Positions 41,810 to 49,917 of a stretch of DNA of 51,742 nucleotides are shown here, one piece after another. Source of the DNA: SZUA-584 sp964607965 (GTDB lineage: Bacteria; Bacillota; Clostridia; Christensenellales; SZUA-584); assembly GCA_964607965.1 (NCBI GenBank), contig CAZSMH010000002.1, positions 1 through 51,742 on the forward strand, given 5' to 3'. The notes beneath the pieces are model-generated. The model was not told the DNA's origin, did no database searches, and saw only the letters and a list, made by a program, of their open reading frames with translations. How positions within the stretch are numbered: the stretch's first letter is position 1; the number at the start of each line of letters is the position of its first letter. The position numbers and the translations under genes are program-made.

Positions 41810-43669
41810 ATGACATACAATGCAGGAAATTATGACGTGGTTGTTGTAGGCGCAGGACATGCAGGGTGCGAGGCGGCGCTGGCTGCGGCGCGTCTCGGAC
41901 AAAAAACACTGCTGCTTACTATCAATCTCGACAGTATTGCGCTTATGGCATGCAATCCGTCGATAGGGGGCTCAAGCAAAGGGCATCTGGTGCGAGAGGT
42001 GGATGCGCTCGGCGGCCAGATGGGATTATGCGCGGATGCGGCATATATGCAGATAAGGATGCTCGGGACAAGCAAGGGGGCTGCTGTGCAGTCCCTGCGT
42101 TCACAGCAGGATAAAAAGCTCTACCAGCAGGAAATGAAATGGACGATTGAGAATACGGACGGGCTTTTTTTAACGAGCGCTGAAGTTACCCGGATTAATG
42201 TAAAAAACAGCCGAGTATGTTCCGTAACAACAAATCTGGGTGCGGTATATACCGCGCGCGCTGTTATATTATGTACCGGCGTATACTTAAAAGGCCGGGT
42301 TATAATAGGAAAGCATACCATATCGTCCGGGCCTTCCGGGTTAGCCCCTGCCGATAAGCTTGATTTGACGGAATTGGGGCTTTTATTGCAGCGCTTTAAA
42401 ACCGGCACGCCGGCGCGCGTTGACGCACGAAGCATTGATTTTTCCAAAACTGTAGTACAGCATGGGGATGAGAACCCACAGTTTTTCTCATTTTTGACGC
42501 ATGGTACTCCTCGTGAGCAAAAGCCGTGCTACTTGACGTACACCACAGAAGAAACGCATGAAATTGTCAGGCGGAACATACACTTAAGCCCGCTTTACAG
42601 CGGTGAAATTAAAGGCACCGGCGCGCGTTATTGCCCGTCCATAGAAGATAAGGTGGTCAAATTCCCTGATAAGGAAAGGCACCAGGTTTTTATTGAGCCG
42701 GAGGGAATGCGCACCAATGAGATGTATATACAGGGAATGAGCAGTTCATTGCCTGAGGATGTACAGAAACAGATGTACCGCACCGTTCCGGGGTTGGAAA
42801 ACGTGGTTTTTATGCGTACTGCTTATGCCATAGAGTATGACTGCATAGACCCATTGCAGCTTAAAAACTCGCTTGAGCTTAAAACAATCGCCGGGCTGTT
42901 CTGCGCAGGACAGATAAACGGCACGTCGGGATATGAGGAGGCGGCGGCTCAGGGAATAGTAGCCGGTATAAATGCGGTGCAGTATATAAAGCAGGAAGAG
43001 CCTTTGGTGCTTGCGCGCAGCGAGGCGTATGCGGGTGTTCTTATTGATGACCTTATAACAAAAGGCACAACGGAGCCTTACAGAATGATGACCGCAAGAG
43101 CGGAATACCGTCTGCTGCTTCGGCAGGACAATGCCGATATGAGGCTGACACAAAAGGGAAGGCAGGTAGGGCTTGTGACAGACAAACGCTACGATGCTTA
43201 TATGAAAAAGCGCGAAGCGGTTATGGCGGAGATAGAAAGGCTACAGCAGACAACGGCTGATTATAAAAAAACGAACGAGTTATTAAAACAAAAAGGGCTT
43301 CCCCAGCTTAAAAGCGGCATAAAGGCTGCGGCGCTGCTTTTAAGGCAGGGAATACGATATACTGATTTAGAACAAATCTGCGGAATCAACCTTGAAGGAG
43401 ACGCTGCGCTGTGCGCCGAAACACAGATACGTTATTCGGGATATATCGAAAAGCAGCAGCGTCAGGTGGAACGTTATGCGTCAATGGAAAAAAAGAAGAT
43501 ACCGGAGAATATAGACTATAAGGCAATAAAAGGTTTAAGGCTTGAGGCTGCGGCAAAGCTTTGCGCTGTAAAGCCCGCTACACTCGGACAGGCAATGCGT
43601 ATCTCCGGTGTTTCCCCTGCAGATATAAGCGTTCTTTCCGTGTATCTGACTGCAAAGAAAAGGGCATAA
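41810..43669 (+). CDS. mnmG: tRNA uridine-5-carboxymethylaminomethyl modification enzyme MnmG
   Basis: FAD-dependent partner of MnmE. The 619-residue protein begins with the Rossmann motif VVVVGAGHAGCEAALAAARLG, followed by CNPSIGGSSKGHLVREVDALGG, RMLGTSKGAAVQSLRSQQDK, TGTPARVD, the catalytic CxxC-like region PCYLTYTTEETHEI and GQINGTSGYEEAAAQG, and a C-terminal helical domain. Length is normal. The ATG at 41810 has GGGGA eight bases upstream. The usual next gene rsmG (gidB) is absent; tilS follows instead. Confidence 0.96.
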   Translation: MTYNAGNYDVVVVGAGHAGCEAALAAARLGQKTLLLTINLDSIALMACNPSIGGSSKGHLVREVDALGGQMGLCADAAYMQIRMLGTSKGAAVQSLRSQQDKKLYQQEMKWTIENTDGLFLTSAEVTRINVKNSRVCSVTTNLGAVYTARAVILCTGVYLKGRVIIGKHTISSGPSGLAPADKLDLTELGLLLQRFKTGTPARVDARSIDFSKTVVQHGDENPQFFSFLTHGTPREQKPCYLTYTTEETHEIVRRNIHLSPLYSGEIKGTGARYCPSIEDKVVKFPDKERHQVFIEPEGMRTNEMYIQGMSSSLPEDVQKQMYRTVPGLENVVFMRTAYAIEYDCIDPLQLKNSLELKTIAGLFCAGQINGTSGYEEAAAQGIVAGINAVQYIKQEEPLVLARSEAYAGVLIDDLITKGTTEPYRMMTARAEYRLLLRQDNADMRLTQKGRQVGLVTDKRYDAYMKKREAVMAEIERLQQTTADYKKTNELLKQKGLPQLKSGIKAAALLLRQGIRYTDLEQICGINLEGDAALCAETQIRYSGYIEKQQRQVERYASMEKKKIPENIDYKAIKGLRLEAAAKLCAVKPATLGQAMRISGVSPADISVLSVYLTAKKRA

Positions 43670-43738
43670 AATATTTGTTTGCGTATAGAAAAGCGGCTGC
43701 TATTGCGCCTCTTACACAATGTTGCTAGAATAGAGCGT

Positions 43739-45073
43739 ATGGATAAGCATATCCGGCAAAAGCTTATAGAATTAGGCGTTAGAAATGGAGAAAAACTCGG
43801 CGTTGCCGTCAGCGGCGGTGTTGATTCTATGGTGCTTCTCCATTGTCTGTGCAGGCTGCGCGATGATATGGAGCTTAACCTTATCGCTTTTCATATGGAA
43901 CACGGCATAAGGGGTAAACGTTCTGAAGCTGATATGCAGTTTGTTATCAGCGAATGCAAAAAACTGGGCGTTTTATGTATTGCGGAAAGAGCAGACATAC
44001 CAGCGCTGGCAGAATCGCGCGGGATATCTGTGGAGACAACAGCGCGTATAATACGTTATGAATTTCTGGAAAAGCAGGAGGCTGAGCATATAGCAACAGC
44101 GCATCATATGGATGACCTTGCTGAAACCGTTATTATGAACTTGGTACGCGGCAGCGGTCTGGCTGGTCTTTGTGGAATACCGGAAAAGCGCGGAAGGATT
44201 ATACGCCCCATGCTTGATATTCCCCGTGCAGAAATAGAAGACTACGCACACCGACACGGTATAGCTTATGTAAAAGACGCTACCAATAACGATATATCAT
44301 ATACGCGCAATTTAGTACGATTGCAGTTGATGCCGCTGCTTAAAAAGCTAAATCACAAGGCTGCCGAACATATAGCAAAAACATCCTTTATACTTGCAGA
44401 GGACGATAAAGCGCTTTGCCGGGTATCAAATCAGGCAGGCGGCATAAGGGCCGTTCCCGGCGGTGCAGAAATAGATTTAGAAGTCTTTTCGGCACAGATG
44501 CCCGCAATACAAAAACGGATGGTGCGGCAGGTTTTTGATACGTATTTTAACCTGTGCGATGTAGGAAGCATCCACATCGATGCGGTTATAAGGCTTGCTC
44601 AGCAAGCAAAAAGCGGTAAAAGGCTTGAGCTGGTAAACGGTATTTTAGCGGCGGTTGTTTACGGCAAGCTACTCTTTACGCGAACTTTTGAAAAGGAAAG
44701 CTGTTATTTGGAATTTCGCGGCGATGGAAGCTACAATTTCGGGGACATTGTGATAACCTGCAGTGAGTATAATAGTGAACCGGAATACATAAACGGAACG
44801 GAGTATTTTAACGCAGAAGCACTTTATGGGTCATGTTTCCGCTGCCGTAAAGAAAGCGATTATATCCGCCCGCTCGGTATGAAAGGGAAAAAAAGGCTCA
44901 GCGATTATCTGTCCGACAGGAAAGTGCCTCTGCATGAGCGTGACTCGCTGATATTGCTGGCAAAGGGCAGTGAGATATTGTGGGCTGTGGGCGTTGGAGT
45001 TTCCGAAACTTCAAAAGCAGTAAAGGGCGGTCTGTTATATAAAATGATTATTGGGGAGAATACACATGCATGA
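43739..45073 (+). CDS. tilS: tRNA(Ile)-lysidine synthetase
   Basis: Converts C34 of tRNA-Ile(CAU) to lysidine with ATP and lysine, changing both charging and decoding. The 445-residue protein has the PP-loop VAVSGGVDSMVLLHCLCRL (about residues 23-41), HMEHGIRGKRSEAD, ATAHHMDDLAETVIMNLVRG and RPMLDIPRAEIEDYA, then C-terminal domains ending with KKRLSDYLSDRKVPLHERD and GVSETSKAVKGG. The start is uncertain: the ATG at 43739 has a weak site, and a TTG at 43679 in frame is also possible. It overlaps hpt by eight bases. The tilS-hpt-ftsH order is the standard origin-proximal set. Confidence 0.95.
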   Translation: MDKHIRQKLIELGVRNGEKLGVAVSGGVDSMVLLHCLCRLRDDMELNLIAFHMEHGIRGKRSEADMQFVISECKKLGVLCIAERADIPALAESRGISVETTARIIRYEFLEKQEAEHIATAHHMDDLAETVIMNLVRGSGLAGLCGIPEKRGRIIRPMLDIPRAEIEDYAHRHGIAYVKDATNNDISYTRNLVRLQLMPLLKKLNHKAAEHIAKTSFILAEDDKALCRVSNQAGGIRAVPGGAEIDLEVFSAQMPAIQKRMVRQVFDTYFNLCDVGSIHIDAVIRLAQQAKSGKRLELVNGILAAVVYGKLLFTRTFEKESCYLEFRGDGSYNFGDIVITCSEYNSEPEYINGTEYFNAEALYGSCFRCRKESDYIRPLGMKGKKRLSDYLSDRKVPLHERDSLILLAKGSEILWAVGVGVSETSKAVKGGLLYKMIIGENTHA

Positions 45074-45605
45074 CGACATCAAAAGGGTTTTGTTTACAGA
45101 AGAACAGGTAAAGCTTAGAGTATCACAGCTTGCGGAAGCTATAAAAAAGGATTTTGAAGGAAAAAGTCTCCTCACAGTTGGTGTGCTGCGCGGCGCTGTG
45201 ATGTTTTATGCCGATCTAGTAAGGGAACTTGACAGACCGCTTCATATGAATTTTATGGCATTGTCAAGTTATGGTGCATTATCGCGCAGTTCGGGAGCGG
45301 TGCGTATTCAATACGACTTGGAGGAAGATATCGAAGGGAAAAATGTACTTATTATTGAGGACATTATTGATTCGGGGCTCACGCTTTCGTACCTTACAAA
45401 GACGCTTCGTTCGAGAAACCCGGCAATACTCAAAACGTGCTGTCTGTTTGATAAGCCGGACAGGAGACAGGTTGAATTTTGCCCGGACTATGTGGGCTTT
45501 GTAGTGCCGGATGTTTTCATTGTAGGATATGGGCTGGATTTCGCGGAAGAGTACAGGAACTTAAAGTATATCGGAGAATTAAAAAGCGAAATTTACAAAA
45601 AATAA
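45066..45605 (+). CDS. hpt: Hypoxanthine phosphoribosyltransferase
   Basis: Purine salvage: hypoxanthine or guanine plus PRPP to IMP or GMP. The 179-residue protein shows VGVLRGAVMFYADLVREL, SSYGALSRSSGAVRI, the PRPP-binding loop LIIEDIIDSGLTLSYL (about residues 93-108) and the C-terminal FIVGYGLDFAEEYRNLKYIG. All catalytic features are there. The ATG at 45066 has GGGGAG seven bases upstream, and an eight-base overlap with tilS suggests coupled translation. A separate promoter follows for ftsH. Confidence 0.95.
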   Translation: MHDDIKRVLFTEEQVKLRVSQLAEAIKKDFEGKSLLTVGVLRGAVMFYADLVRELDRPLHMNFMALSSYGALSRSSGAVRIQYDLEEDIEGKNVLIIEDIIDSGLTLSYLTKTLRSRNPAILKTCCLFDKPDRRQVEFCPDYVGFVVPDVFIVGYGLDFAEEYRNLKYIGELKSEIYKK

Positions 45606-45659
45606 ACCAAGTTTAAATTGTGTTAACAAAATGTTGTGAAGTCGTTAAACAGTTTCGCG

Positions 45660-45688
45660 TTGAAAAGCTTAAAACGATATGATAGAAT
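45660..45688 (+). promoter_or_regulatory. Sigma-A promoter for ftsH
   Basis: TTGAAA (45660-45665) and TAGAAT (45683-45688) with a 17-bp spacer, about 32 bases before the TTG start. No CtsR- or CIRCE-type operator is visible. Confidence 0.65.
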
Positions 45689-45720
45689 GTCAGACACAAT
45701 AATTTTAGGAGGACAACTTA

Positions 45721-47691
45721 TTGAAAAAGTCGCCGCGCGGAGTGCTGATATATATACTTTTATTTGTTGCGGTCTTTCTGCTTATTCAATTAATGTCGGA
45801 ATCTACAACAAAGGATGCCCGCGAAATTGATTATCGTGTATTTTTAGATTTGGTAAAAGAAAAACAAATTGAGCAGGTTGTTATCAAGGAAAACCATTTA
45901 TATGCTCTTAAAGCAGAATCTCAGGTAAATCCGGAAAAGTTCCCGGAACAATACGATTATTATACATATATACCTAGCATAACACAGTTTAATGAAGAAA
46001 TAATGGCAATAACTAATGCGGCAGATCCTTTGGAATACGGCTTTAAGGTAAATTACGAGCCGGTGCCGGGTCCTTCCCTTTTAGTTCAGCTTCTCCCGTA
46101 TCTTATACCGCTTGGGCTGCTCGTGCTGTTTTTTACCTTTTTTATGCGTCAGCAGCAGGGAAGCGGAAATAAAGCGCTGTCTTTCGGAAAGTCCCGTGCA
46201 AGGCTTCAGGTATCGGATAAAAACAAGAAAACGTTTGCCGATGTGGCCGGCGCAGATGAAGAAAAAGCCGAGCTTGCCGAGATAGTGGATTTTTTGAAAA
46301 ACCCGAAACGTTTTATAGATTTAGGTGCGCGCATACCAAAAGGAGTATTGCTTGTAGGTCCTCCCGGAGGCGGTAAAACGCTGCTGGCCAAAGCGGTGGC
46401 CGGAGAGGCCGGTGTACCTTTTTTCTCAATAAGCGGATCTGATTTTGTGGAAATGTTTGTGGGCGTCGGCGCTTCCCGTGTGCGCGATATGTTTGAAAAC
46501 GCCAAGAAGAATTCGCCGTGTATATTGTTTATTGACGAAATTGACGCGGTAGGCCGACAGAGGGGCAGCGGACTTGGAGGCGGACACGACGAACGCGAAC
46601 AGACGTTAAACCAGCTTCTTGTTGAGATGGACGGTTTTCAGGTAAACGAAGGAATAATAATACTTGCCGCTACAAACCGCAAGGACATACTTGATCCGGC
46701 GCTGCTTCGTCCCGGTCGGTTTGACAGGCAGATTGTTGTAAGCTTCCCGGATGTTAAGGGCAGGGAGGAGATTTTAAGGGTTCATGCTAAGGGCAAGCCG
46801 CTTGATGATACTGTAAACTTAAAAGTATTGGCCAAAAGGACTCCGGGTTTTATCGGCGCGGATTTGGAAAACGTACTCAATGAAGCGGCCATACTTACAG
46901 CACGTGCAAAAAAACAGCGTATAGGTATGCCCGAAATTGAAGAGGCGATAACGCGCGTAATTGCAGGGCCCGAGAAAAAGTCCCGCGTAATAACCGAAAA
47001 AGATAAAAGATGCACAGCCTACCATGAAGTTGGGCACGCCATATGCGCAAAAGCACAGCCGGAGTGCGATCCTATTCATGAAGTATCAATTATACCCAGA
47101 GGAATGGCTGCCGGATATACTATGACACTGCCCGAAGATGATACGCAGCATGTGTTTAAATCAAAACTTCTTGCCGATCTTACTATGCTGCTGGGGGGCA
47201 GGGCTGCCGAAAAACTGGTTCTGGGCGATGTCAGCACCGGTGCGATAAGCGACCTTCAGCGTGCCACAGAAACAGCGAGAAATATGGTTATTAAATTTGG
47301 TATGAGCGATGAGATTGGGCCGCTGTTTTTAGGGAGCAATCAGGAGTTGTTCATAGGCAAGGAGATTGGGCACACCCGCAATTATTCCGAAGAACTGGCA
47401 TATAAGGTTGATGTTGAGGTAAAAAAGATACTCGATGCCGCGATAGAAAAATCCAAAAAACTGCTTGCCAAGCATATGGATAAACTGCACAGCATATCCG
47501 AGGTGCTTATCGAAAGAGAGCGGCTTGACGGCGAAGAGTTTAATAAACTTTGGAACGGAGAAAAACTGCCGCCTATGGAATCAGCGGAGGACACGAAAAA
47601 AGAAGATAAGCAAGACGATAATAACAGTACTAAAGGACAAAATGCGGATGTGCTTATAGATGATGATACGGAATCCGGATTAAAGAAGTAA
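45721..47691 (+). CDS. ftsH: ATP-dependent zinc metalloprotease FtsH
   Basis: Membrane-anchored AAA+ protease that degrades membrane and regulatory proteins. The 656-residue protein has a first transmembrane helix (about 8-24), an extracytoplasmic domain, a second helix (about 118-140), an AAA+ domain with Walker A at 213-220 (GPPGGGKT, where the usual residue 217 is Thr), Walker B CILFIDEIDAVG and SRH NRKDILDPALLRPGRFDR, then the protease domain with zinc motif H435EVGH439 and LLGGRAAEKLVLGDVSTGA. The acidic C-terminal tail (DTKKEDKQDDNNSTKG) is typical. A TTG start with GGAGG eight bases upstream is clear. Confidence 0.96.
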   Translation: MKKSPRGVLIYILLFVAVFLLIQLMSESTTKDAREIDYRVFLDLVKEKQIEQVVIKENHLYALKAESQVNPEKFPEQYDYYTYIPSITQFNEEIMAITNAADPLEYGFKVNYEPVPGPSLLVQLLPYLIPLGLLVLFFTFFMRQQQGSGNKALSFGKSRARLQVSDKNKKTFADVAGADEEKAELAEIVDFLKNPKRFIDLGARIPKGVLLVGPPGGGKTLLAKAVAGEAGVPFFSISGSDFVEMFVGVGASRVRDMFENAKKNSPCILFIDEIDAVGRQRGSGLGGGHDEREQTLNQLLVEMDGFQVNEGIIILAATNRKDILDPALLRPGRFDRQIVVSFPDVKGREEILRVHAKGKPLDDTVNLKVLAKRTPGFIGADLENVLNEAAILTARAKKQRIGMPEIEEAITRVIAGPEKKSRVITEKDKRCTAYHEVGHAICAKAQPECDPIHEVSIIPRGMAAGYTMTLPEDDTQHVFKSKLLADLTMLLGGRAAEKLVLGDVSTGAISDLQRATETARNMVIKFGMSDEIGPLFLGSNQELFIGKEIGHTRNYSEELAYKVDVEVKKILDAAIEKSKKLLAKHMDKLHSISEVLIERERLDGEEFNKLWNGEKLPPMESAEDTKKEDKQDDNNSTKGQNADVLIDDDTESGLKK

Positions 47692-47698
47692 TAATTTT

Positions 47699-47745
47699 AA
47701 ACCCTGGTTGTCAGCACTGCCGGCAAGCGGGGTTTTTTATTTTTA
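47699..47745 (+). terminator. Terminator after ftsH
   Basis: AAACCC at 47699-47704 pairs with GGGTTT at 47730-47735 around an inner imperfect stem, followed by TTTTTTATTTTTA. Confidence 0.65.
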
Positions 47746-47769
47746 AAAAAAGCTAAAGGTTTTAAATAA

Positions 47770-47913
47770 AAATGACGATAATAACAGAAACGGAGTTTTG
47801 GCTCCATACGGGATGGATAAAAGGCCTGGCATAAATATATCAGGCAGCCGGTTCATTAAATTAATGTGCCCGGGCAAACGTGTGTGAATGTTGCAAGGAA
47901 AGGAGGGAAAGAG
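47770..47913 (+). ncRNA. Structured leader of unknown class before the small gene at 47914
   Basis: A GC-richer, hairpin-rich stretch within AT-rich flanks: GGAG-TTTTG-GCTCC-type stem near 47792-47806, GCCTG ... CAGGC near 47823-47844, and CATTAAATTAATG near 47852-47864, which sits between GCCGG and GCCCGGG blocks. It ends at the ribosome-binding site. No known riboswitch consensus (c-di-GMP, preQ1, fluoride, THF, SAM) fits. Boundaries are approximate and the class is unknown. Confidence 0.35.
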
Positions 47914-48171
47914 GTGGAAACCATATGGGATCTGGTTAGGGCACAGCCAATCACCAACAGGCTGTACGAAGTTACTAAGGCGAATGAAAAAGCCGCGTCT
48001 ATTGAGAACAGGGCTGTTAAAACGTCCCCGCAAATTCCGATTGTTCCGATAGAAAATAATGCTGTGCAGGCCGAAGGTCCCGCGTATTCTGTGACACTGA
48101 GCCAGGAAGCCATCTCAGCGTCCTTGCAGGATGTTAAAGGGACTGATTCAAATAAGCCGGACACAGGCTGA
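47914..48171 (+). CDS. Small protein of unknown function (85 residues)
   Basis: I do not recognise this protein. It starts with GTG seven bases after AGGAGG (a very strong ribosome-binding site) and reads METIWDLVRAQPITNRLYEV, then a low-complexity linker with IPIVPIENN, and a C-terminal YSVTLSQEAISASL. There is no signal peptide or membrane segment, and no cysteine. The block VTLSQEA resembles short motifs in many small Clostridia proteins, without a known function. It forms a separate unit between the ftsH terminator and a strong terminator at 48274. The strong ribosome-binding site and its own leader and terminator are the main evidence that it is real. Confidence 0.65.
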   Translation: METIWDLVRAQPITNRLYEVTKANEKAASIENRAVKTSPQIPIVPIENNAVQAEGPAYSVTLSQEAISASLQDVKGTDSNKPDTG

Positions 48172-48273
48172 TGGCACAAATTTACTGTTTAAACGTAAAC
48201 TTAAATGTATCTGACAACAGGTTTATTAAATGATGCTAAAAGGTATAAATGAGTTTGTTTAATATAAATTTAT

Positions 48274-48314
48274 AGCAAAAAAGCCTTTGTAAATAATACG
48301 AGGGCTTTTTTGCT
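48274..48314 (+). terminator. Terminator after the 85-residue gene
   Basis: A perfect 12-bp stem (AGCAAAAAAGCC / GGCTTTTTTGCT) with a T-run in the 3' arm. Confidence 0.85.
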
Positions 48315-48341
48315 GTATGTTTATTGGTGGTGGCGTAAATT

Positions 48342-48361
48342 ATTTATAATTAATTATAAAT
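48342..48361. repeat. Perfect 20-bp AT palindrome
   Basis: ATTTATAATTAATTATAAAT is fully self-complementary. It lies 130 bases upstream of rsmA. It could be a regulator site or simply AT-rich sequence. Confidence 0.6.
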
Positions 48362-48476
48362 GAAAACAGCTGCACTGTCAAATAAAAGTAAAACAAAAGA
48401 CATAAGATATTAATAAAAGAAACATAATATTAAAATAATGCAGTGCAGAAAGAATAAAAACTTTTCAATAAAAAAA

Positions 48477-48485
48477 TGATATAAT
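48477..48485 (+). promoter_or_regulatory. Extended -10 promoter directly abutting rsmA
   Basis: TGATATAAT is a perfect extended -10 that ends only six bases before the rsmA ATG. Transcription should start at or within a base or two of the ATG. There is no -35 box and no Shine-Dalgarno between promoter and start. Confidence 0.7.
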
Positions 48486-48491
48486 TATCAA

Positions 48492-49340
48492 ATGGATAAA
48501 GTTACTTCTCCCAAGGTGCTTTTGGCACTATTAAACAAATATAATATTGCACCGCTAAAACGTTTCGGTCAGAATTTTTTGATAGACGGCAATATTGCCG
48601 AAAAAATTGCTGCGGCAGCGGTACCGCAATCGGGTTTAGTTCTTGAGATAGGTCCGGGCTTCGGAGCGTTGACTCAGAAGCTTTTGGCACGCGCAGAAAG
48701 ACTCGCGGCATATGAAATTGATGCAGGTATCTCAAAAGCGTTGCTTGATATTTTCAGCGAAGAAAAAAGCTTTACATTGTTTCACAAGGATTTTTTAAAA
48801 GCAGACATTGAAACCGATTTGGAGAAGCATTTTGGGCGAAATAAGATTTACGCTGCGGCTAACCTGCCGTATTATATTACCTCACCGTGTATAATGAAGC
48901 TGCTTGAGTCCAAGCTTAACATAGAAACGATAACCGTGATGGTTCAAAAAGAGGTTGCGGAGCGTATTTGCGCCAACCCTGGCAGCCGAGATTACGGAGC
49001 GTTCAGCGCAGCTGTTGGTTTTTTTGCAGAAACTAAACTTTTAATGCGAGTGCCCGCTTCATGTTTTTATCCAAGACCTGATGTGGAATCCGCCGTTATT
49101 AAGTTAAAGAAAAAGACACGCAGCGAGGCTTTAGCCAATGCGTATCACAAAACCGTCAGGATTCTTTTTGCTATGCGCCGGAAAACCGTTTTTAGTAATT
49201 TGCGAAAAGGGTTAGATCTTGATAATAATGCGGCAGCGCAAATACTTAAAACAGCACAAATAGACAGAAATACAAGAGCTGAGACGCTAAGCGTTGACGA
49301 TATTATAAGAATCAGTGAAACGCTCAAAAGCAGTTTATAA
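48492..49340 (+). CDS. rsmA: 16S rRNA (adenine1518/1519-N6)-dimethyltransferase
   Basis: KsgA/RsmA dimethylates two adjacent adenines in the 3' hairpin of 16S rRNA late in 30S assembly. The 282-residue protein shows KRFGQNFLIDGNIAEKIA (N-terminal), the SAM motif VLEIGPGFGALTQKLL (about residues 54-69), the catalytic NLPYYITSPCIMKLL and FYPRPDVESAVIKLK, and a complete C-terminal domain. Length is normal. The ATG fits the family N terminus, but no ribosome-binding site precedes it and the -10 box ends six bases upstream, so the mRNA appears leaderless. It converges with the flavodoxin gene two bases after its stop. Confidence 0.96.
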   Translation: MDKVTSPKVLLALLNKYNIAPLKRFGQNFLIDGNIAEKIAAAAVPQSGLVLEIGPGFGALTQKLLARAERLAAYEIDAGISKALLDIFSEEKSFTLFHKDFLKADIETDLEKHFGRNKIYAAANLPYYITSPCIMKLLESKLNIETITVMVQKEVAERICANPGSRDYGAFSAAVGFFAETKLLMRVPASCFYPRPDVESAVIKLKKKTRSEALANAYHKTVRILFAMRRKTVFSNLRKGLDLDNNAAAQILKTAQIDRNTRAETLSVDDIIRISETLKSSL

Positions 49341-49342
49341 AT

Positions 49343-49870
49343 TTAGCCGCGTATATAATTTATAAGCGGTATTAGATTGTTTTTATCTGTCCAGTCCCCT
49401 CCATTATTAAGGTTGTCTAGGAACGAAGCTTCAGACGGTTCAAGCGCGGCAGGGTCCTTTTTTGACACCATGGTATGAAACATGTTCATAATCATCTTGT
49501 CAAAACCCTTTAGTTTCTGCATATCGATTGCGCCCCGGCAGTAGAATAGCTTGATGCCTTCAAGGCTGCCTGTCATGTTTTTCTTAATAAGTTCATCGAT
49601 GAGATTATCATCGAAAGGCGCTGCGCCGACAGCGAAGCACATTACGCGTTTTTCTTTCAATGCATCTGCATTATCTCTGAGCAGAGAGAGCCCTTTTATG
49701 CCCGACGCATAGATACAACCTCCGTAAATTACTGTGTCATAGTTTTTAAATTGTTTTGACTTAAACTGTTTTCTTTCAACGGCTTCGCAGTTTAGAAGCT
49801 CTGCCAGCCAATTAGCATATTTTCTAGTCGAGCCGTACTTTGATTGGTAAATAACTATTGTTTTGTGCAT
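49343..49870 (-). CDS. Flavodoxin-domain protein (HemG-like)
   Basis: A 175-residue flavodoxin fold. It starts MHKTIVIYQSKYGSTRKYANWLA, the FMN-phosphate loop pattern [ST]xYG[ST]T, followed by YDTVIYGGCIYASGIKGLSLL and VMCFAVGAAPFDD, as in the protoporphyrinogen-oxidase-like HemG/flavodoxin_5 group. It probably is a small electron carrier or NAD(P)H-independent reductase. The ATG at 49870 has GGAG six bases upstream; longer in-frame starts precede that site. It is separated by 47 bases from the YvlD-like gene upstream and may be in the same transcript. No heme genes are adjacent, so a heme role is not supported. Confidence 0.85.
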   Translation of the reverse strand: MHKTIVIYQSKYGSTRKYANWLAELLNCEAVERKQFKSKQFKNYDTVIYGGCIYASGIKGLSLLRDNADALKEKRVMCFAVGAAPFDDNLIDELIKKNMTGSLEGIKLFYCRGAIDMQKLKGFDKMIMNMFHTMVSKKDPAALEPSEASFLDNLNNGGDWTDKNNLIPLINYIRG

Positions 49871-49917
49871 AATAAACTCCATTATAATTATCAAATATTT
49901 TGTCACCGTAAGCAGTA

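Larger units (their letters stand above)
48172..48491. other. Intergenic region before rsmA
   Basis: About 320 AT-rich bases. It holds the terminator at 48274-48314, a perfect 20-bp palindrome at 48342-48361, an 8-bp inverted repeat (48370-48377 with 48441-48448) and the rsmA promoter at 48477-48485. No coding frame is convincing. Confidence 0.6.

Noticed and set aside
47770..47913. Known riboswitch for the leader before the 85-residue gene (c-di-GMP, SAM, THF, preQ1, fluoride)
   Set aside because: None of the required conserved cores could be matched on reading; kept only as an unclassified structured leader.
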